Notes: generated from the letters alone by a model not told the origin. DNA of 31,466 nt from Thermomucor indicae-seudaticae (GCA_000787465.1 JSYX01000412.1:1-31466), one strand, 5' to 3'; positions 20,212 to 31,466 are shown, counted from the first letter of the stretch. Program-made: numbers and translations.

Positions 20212-23044
20212 TTATTCTAATCGCGCTAACAATTGCAGAGCTTCGCTTTGCAATTTGGCGTCTTCCGGGTCGCTAGAAGGTCGTAAAATTGGAGCCACCA
20301 TACGATTCATCACAGCGTTACCGAGCGTTTTCAGTATCGCATTCGGTAATTTTCCACGCCACAAATAGAGCGTTTTCAAGTACTACAATACGTTAGTTAG
20401 CGACGATGATCATCGACAGCCTTCGACTTGCATACCTTGCATTGACGCCAGAAAAACCTCCTTTTCGCCAAGAGTTCGTCTGCAGAAAGAGGACCAGTCT
20501 TGAGAACAATCTTGTCAAGCAATTCCATGTACGGTTTCAGATTCTTGTCGATCGCAAGCTCAATGGCTGCCAGCAGGTCCTAGACACACTTCCCTCAGTC
20601 CTCAAGTCCGTTGTGGATAAATCAGTGTCCACTAACCTGATATGCCCGTTCCTGACTGTTCACATATAGTGATATTTGTTCTACGATATACGCGGAATTG
20701 CTCATTTCACTCGTGGATGCGATGTCCATAAACTCCAACATTTTTCTGTACTTCTTGATGATGACCTTTTCGACGACTTTGTCCAAAACTTCCATGTCGT
20801 CCGGTCCTTCGTCGTCGGCTCTTGCTCCGTACTGGGACAATATTTTGTGCCATTGCATATGTTCAAAATTAAGGTTTTCCCTGCTGCTAAATCTCCAAGT
20901 AAGAAGCTCGCACCGGATATAGAATTCGAACGCGCCAGGTAGACTCAGGCTGCCAAAAGCCTTTTGATAATCGTCGAGAAATTTGATTTTCCACGGTTCG
21001 AATCTGTCCTTGACCGCCTCCAGTGACGCAAAATCATCACTGACATCCGAGATAATGGCTTGTAATTTGCTAGTCCGTATATCCTCTACGTGTCTTGTTA
21101 GATTATGACCTGGCACAAACCCTACCGGCTAAAAAGACTCACCAATCCTCCGTTTTCTATGGTCACTCCAATCCTGTGATAACTCGTCATCCGTCCATAA
21201 TCCTTGTTCTTGTGCGGCTTGATGATCTTCCGTTTCTGTTGACTGAAACTTCTGAGATAATCTTCCTTGTCGCTCAACCCTCCGTTGTTGGCGCACAAAT
21301 TCAGAATCGATTTGTTCTCTCAGTTGACCACGTCCATCTGGCTCTTCATTATAATCACCCCGTACAATTTCGTCCGGAACAAGCGCAAATTGGTGTAAAT
21401 CATCCAGATCATCCAGCCACCGTCTTCTGCGCACCTCTTCATATCTCTCAAGGTATATATCGTGAGCTTCCTTTTCCAAAGCCTCTAATTCAGGGAACTG
21501 AAGTCCCTTGTTAAGACCGGTTCCATGCAATATAGCCCTAACCTGCTCTGCATACCTTTGCATCTAAGAATTCGCCAAGATCATTGACATAATTGGCCAA
21601 ATCTTGAAAATAATCGTATCGCTCGCTTCCACGTTCGATCTCCTTTTTAATATCCTGCTCTACTGTTTGCAAATTGAGAGCGCTATTTTGTATCTGGCTT
21701 AGTTGTGCTTCATAGCCCTTCAAAGACATTTCAAGATTGTTTGAAACAACGGACAAAGACTTTATGGTTTCCGCAAGAGTTGGGATAGCGGTTTGGTTGG
21801 GTACTACATGCATCCAGGCTGTTCGTGAGTATATCGCTCCATACCGCCATAACGTATAATGTCGCGAGATACGTACCAAGAGCTGGTCTGTAACCAGGAG
21901 GCGGAGCATAGGGATCCCGTTTCTCTTCCTCTCTCCTCTGAGGCTTGACACCTCCATGACGTATCAAGTCTCTTTCCCACCGTTCAAGGTCTTCTGATCG
22001 ATTGTCGTCATCCTCCTGTGCTTCTTCAATCATCTCATGGACGCCTTCTAAGCGTTCCTTTTCTTGTTTTAAGGCTGCAGCTTTATTAAGCGTCAACCGT
22101 TCGCCAACATACTGTTCGTATTCTGTAAAGTGCCATCCCCTCGTTAGAGTACGTTCATGATCGTATCGACCAATTTTTCTCTTACCTGCTTCGCCATCGT
22201 CCCCGATCTCATCCTCTTCACGCACCAGTCGTGAATATTCTTTGGACTACCCGAAAACAGTGTGTATTAGGGCAACATCCAGACATAATGATCGTAAGAG
22301 CGCTTACGTCGTCCAATGCGATAAAATCATCCTCAGTGGTTTCCTGAATGATCCCTTTCCGCAACTGCTCACGTTTCTTTTTCGCCGCGTGGATTGCGTG
22401 TGCACTTGGAATAATAGTGTCTTCCTTCGAAGTTGTCATTGAACTAGAGAACTTCTCTGCTACCAGAGCATCGTCATCGTTCAGTGCAGTTGCTGTATTC
22501 TTTAGTGCTGCCGGCATGCTAGGGGTATTCTTTCGAAGAGACTCCATCACTTCTGATGTATAAGAGATTTCTGTTGTTATAGATTCTGCCGGTGAAGAAC
22601 TACGAATGCATCGCATCAGAGTCAGATCCAAGTTCATCGCGTTCCGTCTTTGTGTGTCGAGAACTCACTCTGGCATACGAAGCGGACGTCCGGAAGCGAG
22701 GCGTCTACTGGCCTTGCTCTTCTTTACTTGAAAAGTTTCAATGTCACCTTCTTCCTAGCAGTCTGCGTTAACAAGCATGAAAAAACGCAAATTCCAATTT
22801 TGACATCTTACCTCATGATCGAAGCTTAAACCTAAGGATCGTTGTTCTTTTTCCTTCTTTTTCTTCTTGTCGCTGCTTTTGATTGCAGTTTGCGTGATTA
22901 CTGCTGTAGCTATGAAGTCAGAAAAGGCGTGCGTGGTTGTTATGGATCCCAAGGCTACTCACTTGTTTCGACCGTTTGATCTTCATCGTCACTTGTTTCG
23001 ATTTTGCGACGTATATTTTTGGCGCGGTTGGACTTTTTGAACAT
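20212..23044 (-). CDS. GCFC/PAXBP1-type pre-mRNA splicing factor
   Basis: Eleven exons: 23044-22963, 22909-22812, 22754-22669, 22599-22308, 22246-22186, 22122-21877, 21803-21556, 21497-21143, 21085-20637, 20579-20436, 20382-20212; 743 aa. N-terminus MFKKSNRAKNIRRKIETSDD is the acidic/basic start typical of GC-rich sequence DNA-binding factor proteins. Then come FQVKKSKASRRLA, YTSEVMESLRKNTP, FIALDDSKEYSRLVREEDEI, a long coiled coil (PTLAETIKSLSVVSNN on to SERYDYFQDLANYVNDL), and the GCFC domain from ~490 (DIRTSKLQAIISDVSDDF to the C-terminus). Family members associate with DHX15/Prp43 and late spliceosomes in the nucleus; the old name as DNA-binding factor is misleading. Intron 5 (63 nt) is in frame and stop-free. 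All introns GT-AG, 53-73 nt. Confidence 0.9.
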
Positions 23045-23661
23045 TTTGCAGAAGACGACGACAACCGATCCGCAGACTTTGTCCACATTTGGAAGTCAGT
23101 TAACTGTGCATGATGGGCCTGTACTCAGTGCTGGCAACGACGCGACAAAAAAGCAGCGTTTTCCCTGATATTGATGCTACATTCTAATGACGTCGACGGA
23201 TCGTGCGTCGCTGTTGTTTTAGCAATGAATGAGACGCTGGCTGGTACATGATGAATAGTGGAGCCTGGCAAGTTTGCCTTTTGGAAATCGGAAAGTCGAC
23301 TCCTTTTTGGTTTTTCTGCTTACACGATTCTTCCAAATGCCATCACGTTATACTATTGCCAATCACTGAGTCCGCATCCAAGTTGTCTTGTGACTCCGAG
23401 GGTTAGCTTTATGGCTAACGTGCCTTGCCTCCGGAGCACCGAGCAAACGAATGACTGCAGCTCTCGATGTGCTGTCGAAGGTGAGGAGCTTACAGTTCAT
23501 AGTCTTTAACTATTTTCCACTACTTGGATTCTAATCGGAGTATTACGAGAAAGGCTCTTCATTGTCACGGTTTTAGCAAAGTTGCTCTTTGTGGGGAGGG
23601 GGGACTGGGATGGAAGTCGTGGTTTATTTGGGCACAGTTATGTACAAGCCCAGCTAAGATA
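23045..23661. other. Intergenic between two tandem minus-strand genes
   Basis: Holds the GCFC promoter and the 3' UTR of the HAL-like kinase. No gene, TATA box or repeat recognised. Confidence 0.5.
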
Positions 23662-25163
23662 TTAACAAAGTGGAGCGGTAGGCAAGCAGTGATAGTGTCT
23701 CCAGCCATTGGACAATGCACCATCATTGCACATTTCAACGGTTTGCATCCACGGTAGCTCAAGGACTCGCGCCACTGTCCAGCGAGTGACCGGATCGGGG
23801 TCGAGCATCCCTGCCAGGCATTTGATCTGCATTTCCGTCAGTTTTTTGTCAGTTTTCCAGAGTGAACATTTTGTGGGGCCGAGCTCGTTGCGCTCCAGAC
23901 AGTACAAGGCAAAGCTCTCATCACCATCGTCGAGAGCCGCCAACGCCGAAGGCGAATTTGGGTCGGAATCGGATAGACCACGTATGACGCCTCGCTGTTG
24001 GTGACAGAAGGCGACAGTAAATGGCATCCGACCATCGTGTACCATGGAGTAGTAGGTCACACCGGCACTCCAGACATCAAGAGCCTGGCCATCGTAACCT
24101 TCGTCCCGGAACTTGAGTCTCCAAATTTCGGGTGCCCAAAAGTCAGTGGAGCCGCAAAAGTCGCGGCTTGGTCGCGGTTTGCGTTCAAAACATGACTGGA
24201 CGACATCCGCAGCGCCAAAATCAGCGATTTTCAGAGTACCTCCGGGAGTCAAGATCAGATTCTCAGGCTTGATATCGCGGTGGGCGACGCCCATCTCGTG
24301 AAGGTGTTGCAGACCTAGCAGTAACTGCTTGAATAGACAGGCCAGTTCTATGTCTGACATGGTGGCCCGTGCAGCCATGAGTGAAAACAAGTCGCCTCCT
24401 GCGCACTAGGAAAAGTCAGCTTCTGATGCGCGGAATGCATGTCCTGAGGATTATTTACGTATTCCATGACGGTACACCATCTATTCTGTTCATCTTGGAC
24501 GAGATCGAGCGTCGTTACGATGTTCGGATGGCCCGAAGCCGTCTTGCTTATGCAAAACTCACTGTGCATTCGCTTTATATATTCACGCTCCTTCTCGTTC
24601 TTTCTTGCCTTCTTAAACTCCTTGACTGCATAAATCTGATGATCAGGTGTCTTCACGAGGCGGATGACAGCTGTTGCGCCAGTTCCGATATTCTTGCGGG
24701 ACGTCGCACCCATGGCTTGTTGGGTCTGGCTGGGTCGTTTATCAGGTTTCATATAACAACCATATTTTTCGGCTAATCTTGGCACGCGGGGGCATGACCT
24801 AGACATCCCTGATTGGGTCGAACGCCGAAAAAGGTTGCTCAGCGAGCGCACAATGACGTTTCCGATATCTGGTACCGAACTGGCTTTGGTCTGAAGCGGG
24901 CGGATGTTCGGACGTACGGGTGCTGGCTTTGTGGCAACAAGAGCCGGTTCAGCAGGCGTCTGGGCAGTAGAGGAGCCACTATTGCGTGTATCTCGGGATG
25001 TCGTCGATGCGGAAGAGGTTGCCAAGTCAGGGCAGTCGTTCGTTTGGAATTCCTCCTCCAGACTAACTGGGGACTCAGAACGCATAACAGTAGAGCTATC
25101 CATGATCCAGACTGCCGTGGACGCATGAATTTGATACAGAGTATCAGTAGTCGTTGATGCCAT
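23662..25163 (-). CDS. HAL4/HAL5 (NPR1-family) Ser/Thr kinase
   Basis: Two exons (25163-24459 and 24405-23662) joined by a 52-nt intron, 482 aa. Residues 1-130 are Ser/Thr/Pro-rich and probably disordered. The segment LAEKYGCYMKP leads into the kinase domain: loop IGTGATAVIRLVK (159-171), Lys181 in YAVKEFKKARKNEKEREY, Glu202, HRD 277-279, DFG 297-299, and CGSTDFWAPEIW. The splice restores VMEYCAGGDLFSLM. The KEFKKxRKNEKEREY and SEFCISKTASGHPNIV signatures are typical of the fungal Hal4/Hal5/Npr1 group, which stabilises nutrient and K+ transporters (Trk1) at the plasma membrane. The first in-frame ATG after an upstream stop-free leader is chosen as start. The C-terminal ~15 residues look non-conserved. 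Confidence 0.88.
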
Positions 25164-27635
25164 ATCTATGAACACAAACAGCAGTTCTCATAAGGTCTTT
25201 TTCTAGATTTAAAAAAGAAAGGTAAAGGAGGGTGCTGTGGCACAGAGGAAATGCGCACGTCTTGTGTCGCCATCAGCTATTTTCCGGTCCAGAAAAACCC
25301 TGCAACTGTTTGTATTCCTCGGATCAGGCCAATGTGGGGAACTTTGTTTCTCGTAACGGTTTCATCGTTCTCAAATTTATTATACGATTTAGTGTCTTTC
25401 CTTGATTGCCTCATGCATCGGTACTACCTAAATATCTCATTGTCCAGCCACGTTGGTTGACTCAGCGGACGAGGCATATCGATAATAAAGTTTCTGGCAG
25501 GATCTATGAGGAGACTGCTATTTACTAGAAGAATATCACCCATGGAAATTGAGAGACGTCCCTGCGAACGAATAGCTGCTTATAAACTATTAGAGTTCCG
25601 TATCCAATGGAAAGATGCGCGTCTTCGGCAATACTAACCGCTTCATGTAAGCTCGCTTTCTGTTTCAAGAGCCATTTAACATGGGAAATAACGAAGAGTT
25701 TTCCCCGTGATTTCCATTCTCACAGACTTTGAGCAACAAACTGCAAACAGCGGAAGTTTCAACCCGTATTTCTTGAAGCCTCTGCTTATTCATGCGTGTG
25801 GATCGGCTATGTTTTCTTTGAAGGAATCAAGTAGAAAACGCCTTCTCCTTTATGTTTTCAATTGTCGAATGATGTTAATCATGGTACCCATAACGCTATA
25901 GTCAGGTTTGACCTTGGCGAACTTGCAACATGCTATATGCGTAACCTGCAAAGAATGATTTCATAGACGAAATGATACAAATCAGTAGTTGTGACAAGCT
26001 GAAATGATATGAAGTAGGTGACTCATTTGAATGGGTTTATAACTCATTGTAGATTTTGTTGTAGAGCATAATGATGAAATCCCATCAGCATGGCGATTTC
26101 ACAATGCCGAGGTGGAAGGGAAGCTGCACTTAACTCTGGGCGCAACAAGATGTCCTAACTGCAGCACAAGCAGCAACATAAGATAAGCACAACTCGTCCC
26201 AGAGAGCACTTTGCAAGGTTCAGAATGGAGACCGTTTTGAAGAGTCCATTCTGAGTTATCATATAAAGTTTTGGTACTAAGCAAGTGATGGCAACATTGA
26301 TCTACGGAAGGAACACCGGGCTTTAAGTGAGGACCGGTGCACGACTGCAGAGGTTCCATATACCAGCTAACGATTTGACTTGGTCAGGTACAACCTACGG
26401 TACTTAGCATCAAGTAGCCTTCCGGTGACGACAAGGTCAAACTTGTATTCCATAAACGACAGAACCAATGAAGAGTTGAGCATGATCATACGCAGAACAA
26501 AACAGGCACTCGCGGGGTATCCGATGATGGGACCTCATCCCTTTTGCCAAATGCAAGAATTTTCCGCTATAGTCATGCTGAGCACACCCCGGGGATGTGA
26601 CAGAACCAACTATCGAATCACCTCTTGTGGGCTTACCCTTGATAATTTTATGGACTGGTTTGATTCTATATTAAGCTTTCAAGGACAACCAGGCATTTAT
26701 TAAACTCATGTACTATGCATATGATCAAGTCACTTATAAACCTTGCAGCTTTCCATGTTGGTAAATCAAAGCAGCAATGTCCATCAGCTAGTACTCATTA
26801 TTCTCTTTTTGTCTCTAACATGTTGCTGCTTCAGCTGGACTAAATACAGTTTCTCCACTCTTCGACCTTTCATTGTCTTAGTTTTTGATGCATATGCTTG
26901 CCTAAGTGTAACAAGGCGAGACAATCACAATACAGAAGCTGACTTTACCTGGCTTTGCTTAGATAATATGAGCTCATTTCGTCCTATTTCGTCATACAGC
27001 GGGTCGATCCGGGATAGCGTTGCAAGTTTATCAAGCAACATCCAGTGGATTGTAACATGGAAGCTCTGTTTCTTTTTTCACGGTGCACGGCGCAACTTAT
27101 TTGTGACAGAGGAGAGGGACAGTTACCATCACCCGCGTCTTTCCTTTCTTTTATCGATCGGGTGTCACCAAATGGTTATTACTTCACCAGGTGACAAGTG
27201 TGGGGCTCCAACCAATGACAACTTTAGGCATCCTGTCGCTTTACGTCATGTGAGTGCCTGACAGCCTTCAAACCATTTCAGCTTGCGCGCAAGGGAACTT
27301 CCCGGAATTAGGCACTATGCAAAACCCCACATATCCCTCCTTGCGTATATATTGTTCATGTCTTAGATGGGGAAACCGGGATCTGCCTGTCTCTTATTCT
27401 TCATGACTGATACCGTATGATACAATAAAGATTCTTGCGTTCCCACTGATCGATCGGCCTGGAGTGAAGCAATCCTTCGACGGGTACTGGGGCAAAACCC
27501 CTTGAAATTTCTTTCTCCTCCCCTGAGCGATATACCAATGAACAGGGATACATGTCATGTGAACGTTCCTGCAAAACATTGAAAGGAAGATGTGCCTTCT
27601 TGTTTATGAGAGGTCATATGACCTGGTCGAGATGT
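25164..27635. other. Long gene-poor stretch (2.5 kb)
   Basis: No complete gene. A 43-codon plus-strand ORF at 25506-25637 (contains MEIERRPCERIAAYKLLEFR) has protein-like composition but no known relative. Plus frames at 26380-26703 and 26743-27261 are long but show no domain, and their hydrophobic segment at ~26794-26840 is not followed by a plausible mature protein. The right end must contain the transporter promoter. Confidence 0.45.
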
Positions 27636-27643
27636 TATATAAA
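27636..27643 (+). promoter_or_regulatory. TATA box of the sugar transporter
   Basis: TATATAAA, 43 bp before the chosen ATG at 27686. It argues against the in-frame upstream starts at 27590 and 27632. Confidence 0.5.
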
Positions 27644-27685
27644 GCTGATTTGTCTGGATTTTTAACTCTTTTTCATCTTCGGAAG

Positions 27686-29754
27686 ATGTCCAACCGCAGA
27701 GAATCTGATCAAAAGACGGGACTGCTAAGTGGCCACCATAGCCCGCATTATAGCAGCACTGCGAACGACAGTAAACCGCCCGTCAGTCGACCAAAGTACA
27801 AGCGTCGCCGGTCATCGTTTGATGCATCCACATACAATAGTACTGGGCAATCTCCCGGCTACGTAAAGTCTTCAGCATCATCAGTCCAAGAACCGCTCGC
27901 GACAAGCGATGCAGGCCTTACTGTCCTTCAAATACTCGGATTAACCATCTGTATGGCTGGTGTACAGTTCACATGTAAGTCATTCACTCTCAAAACAACG
28001 AGGGAAGCTGCACCAGTCTTATGAACTCCCAAACTTTTAGGGACGGTAGAACTCTCGTGAGTTTTTTAACGCAAATTTTCTGCACATTGCCATGACGCGC
28101 ACTGACTGACTCTCTGGTGAAACAGCTATGGCACGCCATACCTTTTATCACTTAATTTGTCAAAGGAATTGACAGCGCTTGTCTGGTTGGCTGGTCCACT
28201 TTCAGGGCTTGTTGTTCAGCCGGTAAGGATAGCTTGTGCATCGATCACTTTTTGTTACGCTTGACGCCTGAATTGTCATATACAGTTGATCGGTGCCTTC
28301 AGTGATAAATGCACTTCTCGCTTTGGCAAACGTCGGCCGTTTATCGTGATCGCAGGCGTCCTGACTTGCTTCTCCATGCTCGGTATTGCCTACGCAAAAG
28401 AAATCGCTCACAGTGTTGCGACGCGCATGTATACAGACATGGATGATATCCAGCATGCTGTAAGTTTTGCCAAAGGCAGAATTTCTCGATCCATCTGGAA
28501 TCTAACCGTTTTTGGAAGTCCCGCACTTATGCCATCGTTGTAGCCGTCGCATCCTTCTACTTTCTGGATTTTACTTTGAACGCTGTACAGGCCATCTGCC
28601 GTGCTTTGATTCTGGATATACCACCTCTTTGGCAGCAGGATTACGCCAATGCCTGGAGCGCACGCATGAGCAACTCGTCCATGGTTATTGGCTACTTTGT
28701 CGGATTCGTAGACCTGGTTAACCTGTTTCCATGGCTCGGTGATTCGCAAATTAAAGTATTCTGCGTCATCGCCATCTTTGTGTTCTGCCTCACCCTCAGC
28801 ATTACTTGCATCACTACTCAAGAGAAGAAGCTGGATCTGGATGATCAAGATAACCAGTTTGTGTGCCATGTGGCTCAAAAGATAGAAGCCAAAGCATTGA
28901 TTGATTTCTGATTTGTCAATAGGCCCTGGTACAGCACCTTTGTGTACATCTGGCGCGCATTCCGTTTCCTTCCAAAACCCGTCCAGACTTTGTGCAATAC
29001 TCAGTTTTTCGCTTGGATGGGCTGGTTCCCGTTCCTGTTTTACAGGTATGGTTGTGTGTCTCTGTGCAGCATAAAGGAGTGCGCGTTTAATCAATGGGCC
29101 GTACGTAGTACACAATGGGTTTCAGATATCTACTTTGCGACACATCCAGCCAACAAGAACGCCGACGGGAACTGGGCAGATGGTACTCGGGCTGGATCCT
29201 TTGCGCTTTTATGCTATTCAGTCGTTTCCGTAGTTGCTGGACTTATCATTCCTCCTCTCGTTTCGCGATTCGAGAAGAAATACCGCTGGCTATCACTCAC
29301 GAGTGTTTACACTGCGTCGCATCTTATTGTCGCCGCTGCACTATTGTCCGCTTGGTTCGTCCGGTCTGTAAGGGCCGCGACTTTGGTGCTTGCAATCATG
29401 GGCGTTCCTTGGGCGGTTGTCTTGTGGGTACCTTTCTCTCTGGTGGGCGAATTCGTCAGCTATGAAGATGAACACCGACAGATCCAGCCGAGTGGATCGT
29501 CTTCGCCTGCTAGGATGGAAGACCAGCAAGAAGACTTTGATGCGGGCATGATCCTAGGTGTCCACAACATGTACATCGTATTTCCGCAGTTTGCCGTTGC
29601 AATCATTGCTTCCTTCATCTTTGCTCTATCGGACGCCGTCGAGAACGGTGATGGACAAGATAGTGCATCCGGTGTTGCATCAGTGCTTGCATTTGGTGGA
29701 CTCATGGCTCTCATCGCAGCAGCATTTAGTCGATTCGTTATCCGCGTCAAGTAG
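27686..29754 (+). CDS. Sucrose/alpha-glucoside transporter, GPH family (SUT-like)
   Basis: Seven exons: 27686-27974, 28041-28056, 28126-28222, 28286-28459, 28519-28856, 28923-29045, 29109-29754; 560 aa, usual for the glycoside-pentoside-hexuronide family. After a cytosolic Ser-rich N-terminus of ~85 residues, 12 membrane spans are expected. Family marks: GVQFTWTVELSYGTPYL (assembled over a 16-nt exon), LIGAFSDKCTSRFGKRRPF (loop 2-3 motif, residues 135-153), RPF/WYSTFVYIWRAFRFLP before the second half, and FFAWMGWFPFLFYSTQWVSD. Relatives include S. pombe Sut1 and plant SUTs, which are H+/disaccharide symporters in the plasma membrane. The donor of intron 5 is uncertain (GTTTGT at 28857 preferred; GTGCCA at 28863 also keeps frame). 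Convergent with SRP receptor beta, 127 bp apart. Confidence 0.88.
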
Positions 29755-29881
29755 AACTTGCGCTACCCAACTTGTAGTAATATCCCTCTTCGTCTTTTGC
29801 GTGTCATTATGCATACCCCGCCCCCTCCCCAGATTTTCTTATTCGATATATTGAAATCATATAAAGAGAGAACCAAGTATA
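29755..29881. other. Short convergent intergenic region
   Basis: 127 bp hold both 3' UTRs; AT-rich with ATATAAAG-like and TTATTCGATATA sequences that may serve as poly(A) signals in either direction. Confidence 0.35.
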
Positions 29882-30855
29882 TCATAGATTTGTTAGCCAG
29901 TCAATAATGCGCTGATTGTCGCCTTTCAAGGCGGAACATGACTCGAACTGGACAGTATTATCCAAATGATCAAACTTAAACTTTTCTCCTTCATATCCCA
30001 AGAATGCCTCTTGTTCATGATCCTCAGCTGCCCCTTGTTGCTCCAAAGCAGCTGTACGCGTTGTTCGCAAATGGTCACTAAAAGATGCGTTCGTCAGCTG
30101 TGAGTACTAGTACGCTTTCTCTTCAAGTTGCCTACATTTCAGTTTCGAGTCGTTCCTGGATCTTCTCCTTATTTAGCGCGGTCACGATATCCGTTTTGTT
30201 GCAAGCAACAAGGACAGGGATGTGCTGACTTTGGACCTGTTTCTGCGCCAATACTTGATAAAGGTACTCGGACACTGCTCGGACTTGACGGGTAATTGTC
30301 ACACTGTCGACCACAAAGACAATGCCGCGGGTGACCGGCAGATAATCCGTGTATCGTAACCTGAGGCGCTCGTGGCCCGGCATATCAACAAGTTCAAATG
30401 TCTTTTGTTATCCATGTCTAAGTAAGTTCTCCAACACCCAATGTTGCAGCGCTCTAGCCGACTGCTTACTTTATCACCCACGGTCATCGGGCCCTCGTTC
30501 TCTTTCATTGACGTGACAGTTGTTGGCGATTTACCAAACCTCAACTGAAGCGGCACTGTTAAGACGACGCGAAGATTTTGTCTTATGGCTTAGGCGTATT
30601 TACCGAGGTATACAGGGCCGTCTTTCCTGCGTCGTTAATTCCGAGCAATAGAATGGTATTTCTCGTCCGTTTCCGTTTCGACAGTAAGGCACCGACGACT
30701 GCATTCTCCCCGGAAGAAATGAAACATAACAAACTTAATTACTCGCGATCGGGTGACGTTCTTTGGGCATCGCCATTACCAGCTAGTAAGACAATAATAA
30801 CTACAGCCGCTGCAGCGGCTACCTGTAGCCATTCAGCACGATCGAGTATGTCCAT
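29882..30855 (-). CDS. SRP102: Signal recognition particle receptor subunit beta
   Basis: Five exons: 30855-30780, 30698-30604, 30544-30470, 30401-30136, 30077-29882; introns 81, 59, 68 and 58 nt; 235 aa. One N-terminal membrane span (VAAAAAVVIIVLLAVVGALL, residues 12-31, completed only by splicing intron 1) is followed by SKRKRTR and a small GTPase: P-loop GINDAGKTA (45-53), switch region TVTSMKENEG, G3 VDMPGHERLR, G4 CNKTD, G5 SCSALKG, ending IIDWLTNL. It anchors SRP receptor alpha on the ER membrane and takes part in co-translational targeting. Each splice restores a known block (ALYTS/LRFGK, VGDK/TFELVDMPG, ETEI/DHLRTTR). The acceptor of intron 3 is the second AG (AAAAG at 30402), because the first AG (30418) gives the wrong frame. 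Confidence 0.92.
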
Positions 30856-31034
30856 GAGCAACGCAGGATAAGAGAAGGACTGGCGCAATTTTGAACTGCG
30901 CTCCAAGTCTTTCTGGATAATCACTTTGCAAAGTATGCGTTGGACATGATCTAAACGCGTGAAGATATTCGAAAGGATCACGGGAACCTGCTTTCTATGT
31001 CTTTATAGGAATATATGGTAACTGATCATAAAAT
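30856..31034. promoter_or_regulatory. Divergent promoter, SRP receptor beta / small ORF
   Basis: 179 bp between the start codons at 30855 (minus) and 31035 (plus). No TATA box stands out. If the small ORF is real the two genes share this region. Confidence 0.4.
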
Positions 31035-31205
31035 ATGAGTTCATTGCGTATGTGGGGGAAAAGAAACAAGAGCTTTGTTTTATCTCCTTCCAGATACACT
31101 CTGTCGCAACATCTTTACTCGCTCTATGAAGAAATACAACAGGACGACACATTTCTACCGAATTCATTGATCAATTTCACCCGAGACCTTGCCAATAAGC
31201 TTTGA
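31035..31205 (+). CDS. Small ORF, 56 aa, unknown
   Basis: ATG at 31035, TGA at 31203-31205. The product starts MSSLRMWGKRNKSFVLSPSR and continues YTLSQHLYSLYEEIQQDD, FLPNSLINFTRDLANKL. It is basic at the N-terminus and an amphipathic helix afterwards, without membrane span or signal peptide. It looks like a real compact protein, possibly a small subunit of a complex, but I do not recognise it. A pyrimidine run plus CAG at 31086-31095 could act as a splice acceptor, so this could also be the last exon of a gene; no matching donor was found in the right frame. Confidence 0.45.
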   Translation: MSSLRMWGKRNKSFVLSPSRYTLSQHLYSLYEEIQQDDTFLPNSLINFTRDLANKL

Positions 31206-31466
31206 GATTTTCACGATATCCCTCGGGAAACTGGGTTCACGCGAGATCCCGATGATCACAAAGTATAACACTACAAGAGCGATAGAGCTATTATCATTTT
31301 CTTTTTGTGGATTAAAGGAGGAGAGGGAGGCCAGCATGCGCAAGTATGAAGAAAACGAACGTTGATGGGGAGATAAAAAGTAATAAAGAAAAAAAAAGCA
31401 ATGAATAGGGGAAAACCTTCATACAGGGCATGATGGCCGACCCGTAGTAACTTCCCGTAATGACAG
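31206..31466. other. Gene-free right edge
   Basis: No gene seen. A purine-rich tract (~31314-31411, GGAGGAGAGGGAGG and AAAGAAAAAAAAAG) is the only notable structure; it may be the leader of a gene that starts outside the window. Confidence 0.4.

Noticed and set aside
20985..21000. tRNA B-box-like GGTTCGAATC
   Set aside because: It lies inside the GCFC coding exon and has no tRNA stems.
24381..25157. Plus-strand open frames opposite the HAL-like kinase
   Set aside because: They are antisense shadows of the kinase exon, which carries all catalytic motifs.
26743..27261. 172-codon plus-strand open frame
   Set aside because: No domain, unusual composition and no splice context; a hydrophobic start alone is not enough to call a gene.
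4934..29754. Carbohydrate gene cluster (beta-glucosidase plus sugar transporter)
   Set aside because: The two genes are 20 kb apart with unrelated genes between; clustering is not supported.
1..31466. CRISPR array, prophage or bacterial operon
   Set aside because: No regularly spaced repeats or phage genes; introns and protein families are eukaryotic throughout.

Overview
The window looks like nuclear DNA of a filamentous early-diverging fungus, probably Mucoromycota (Mucorales-like). The reasons are many short introns (52-104 nt, mostly 55-75) with GT...CTAAC-like...AG signals, compact convergent and divergent gene pairs, and housekeeping genes with clear fungal/eukaryotic identities (POP7, GCFC splicing factor, SRP receptor beta, Pho85). 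The phylum call is inference from gene style, not from a marker search. All exon-intron models below were joined by hand from reading-frame continuity, splice consensus and family motifs.

Left third (1-11.7 kb): a minus-strand gene fusing an SHD1 domain, an F-box and a cysteine-rich tail (408-2034); 2.9 kb with no complete gene; a secreted GH3 beta-glucosidase with ten exons (4934-7687); a START-domain lipid-transfer protein (8330-9347), tail to tail with an MRCK/DMPK-like AGC kinase (9382-11664, minus) that seems to use two GC-AG introns.

Middle (11.7-19.4 kb): a 284-bp divergent promoter separates that kinase from a Pho85-type CDK (11949-12991). After it comes a repeat-rich stretch with three copies of one dispersed repeat (two of them inverted and 1.7 kb apart), a 50-codon minus-strand ORF, a Hac1/XBP1-like bZIP gene (15045-15972, minus) whose 3' half needs a frame change at a hairpin, a decayed gag-like coding remnant, and a 169-bp MITE with 12-bp terminal inverted repeats and a TA target duplication. 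A 74-aa coiled-coil protein (18542-18766, minus) closes this part.

Right third (19.4-31.5 kb): RNase P/MRP subunit POP7 (19451-20109) converges on a GCFC/PAXBP1-type splicing factor (20212-23044, minus, 11 exons). Then follow a HAL4/HAL5-like kinase (23662-25163, minus), a second 2.5-kb gene-poor stretch, a sucrose/alpha-glucoside transporter of the GPH family with a 16-nt micro-exon (27686-29754), convergent with SRP receptor beta (29882-30855, minus), and a divergent 56-aa small ORF (31035-31205).

There is no obvious operon-like or biosynthetic cluster. Functional links are loose: secreted beta-glucosidase plus sugar importer (carbohydrate use), Hac1-like factor plus SRP receptor (secretory pathway), POP7 plus GCFC (RNA processing), three kinases. 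The most unusual observations concern splicing: GC-AG introns, stop-free in-frame introns, a micro-exon, an alternative Pho85 C-terminus and the bZIP frame switch.
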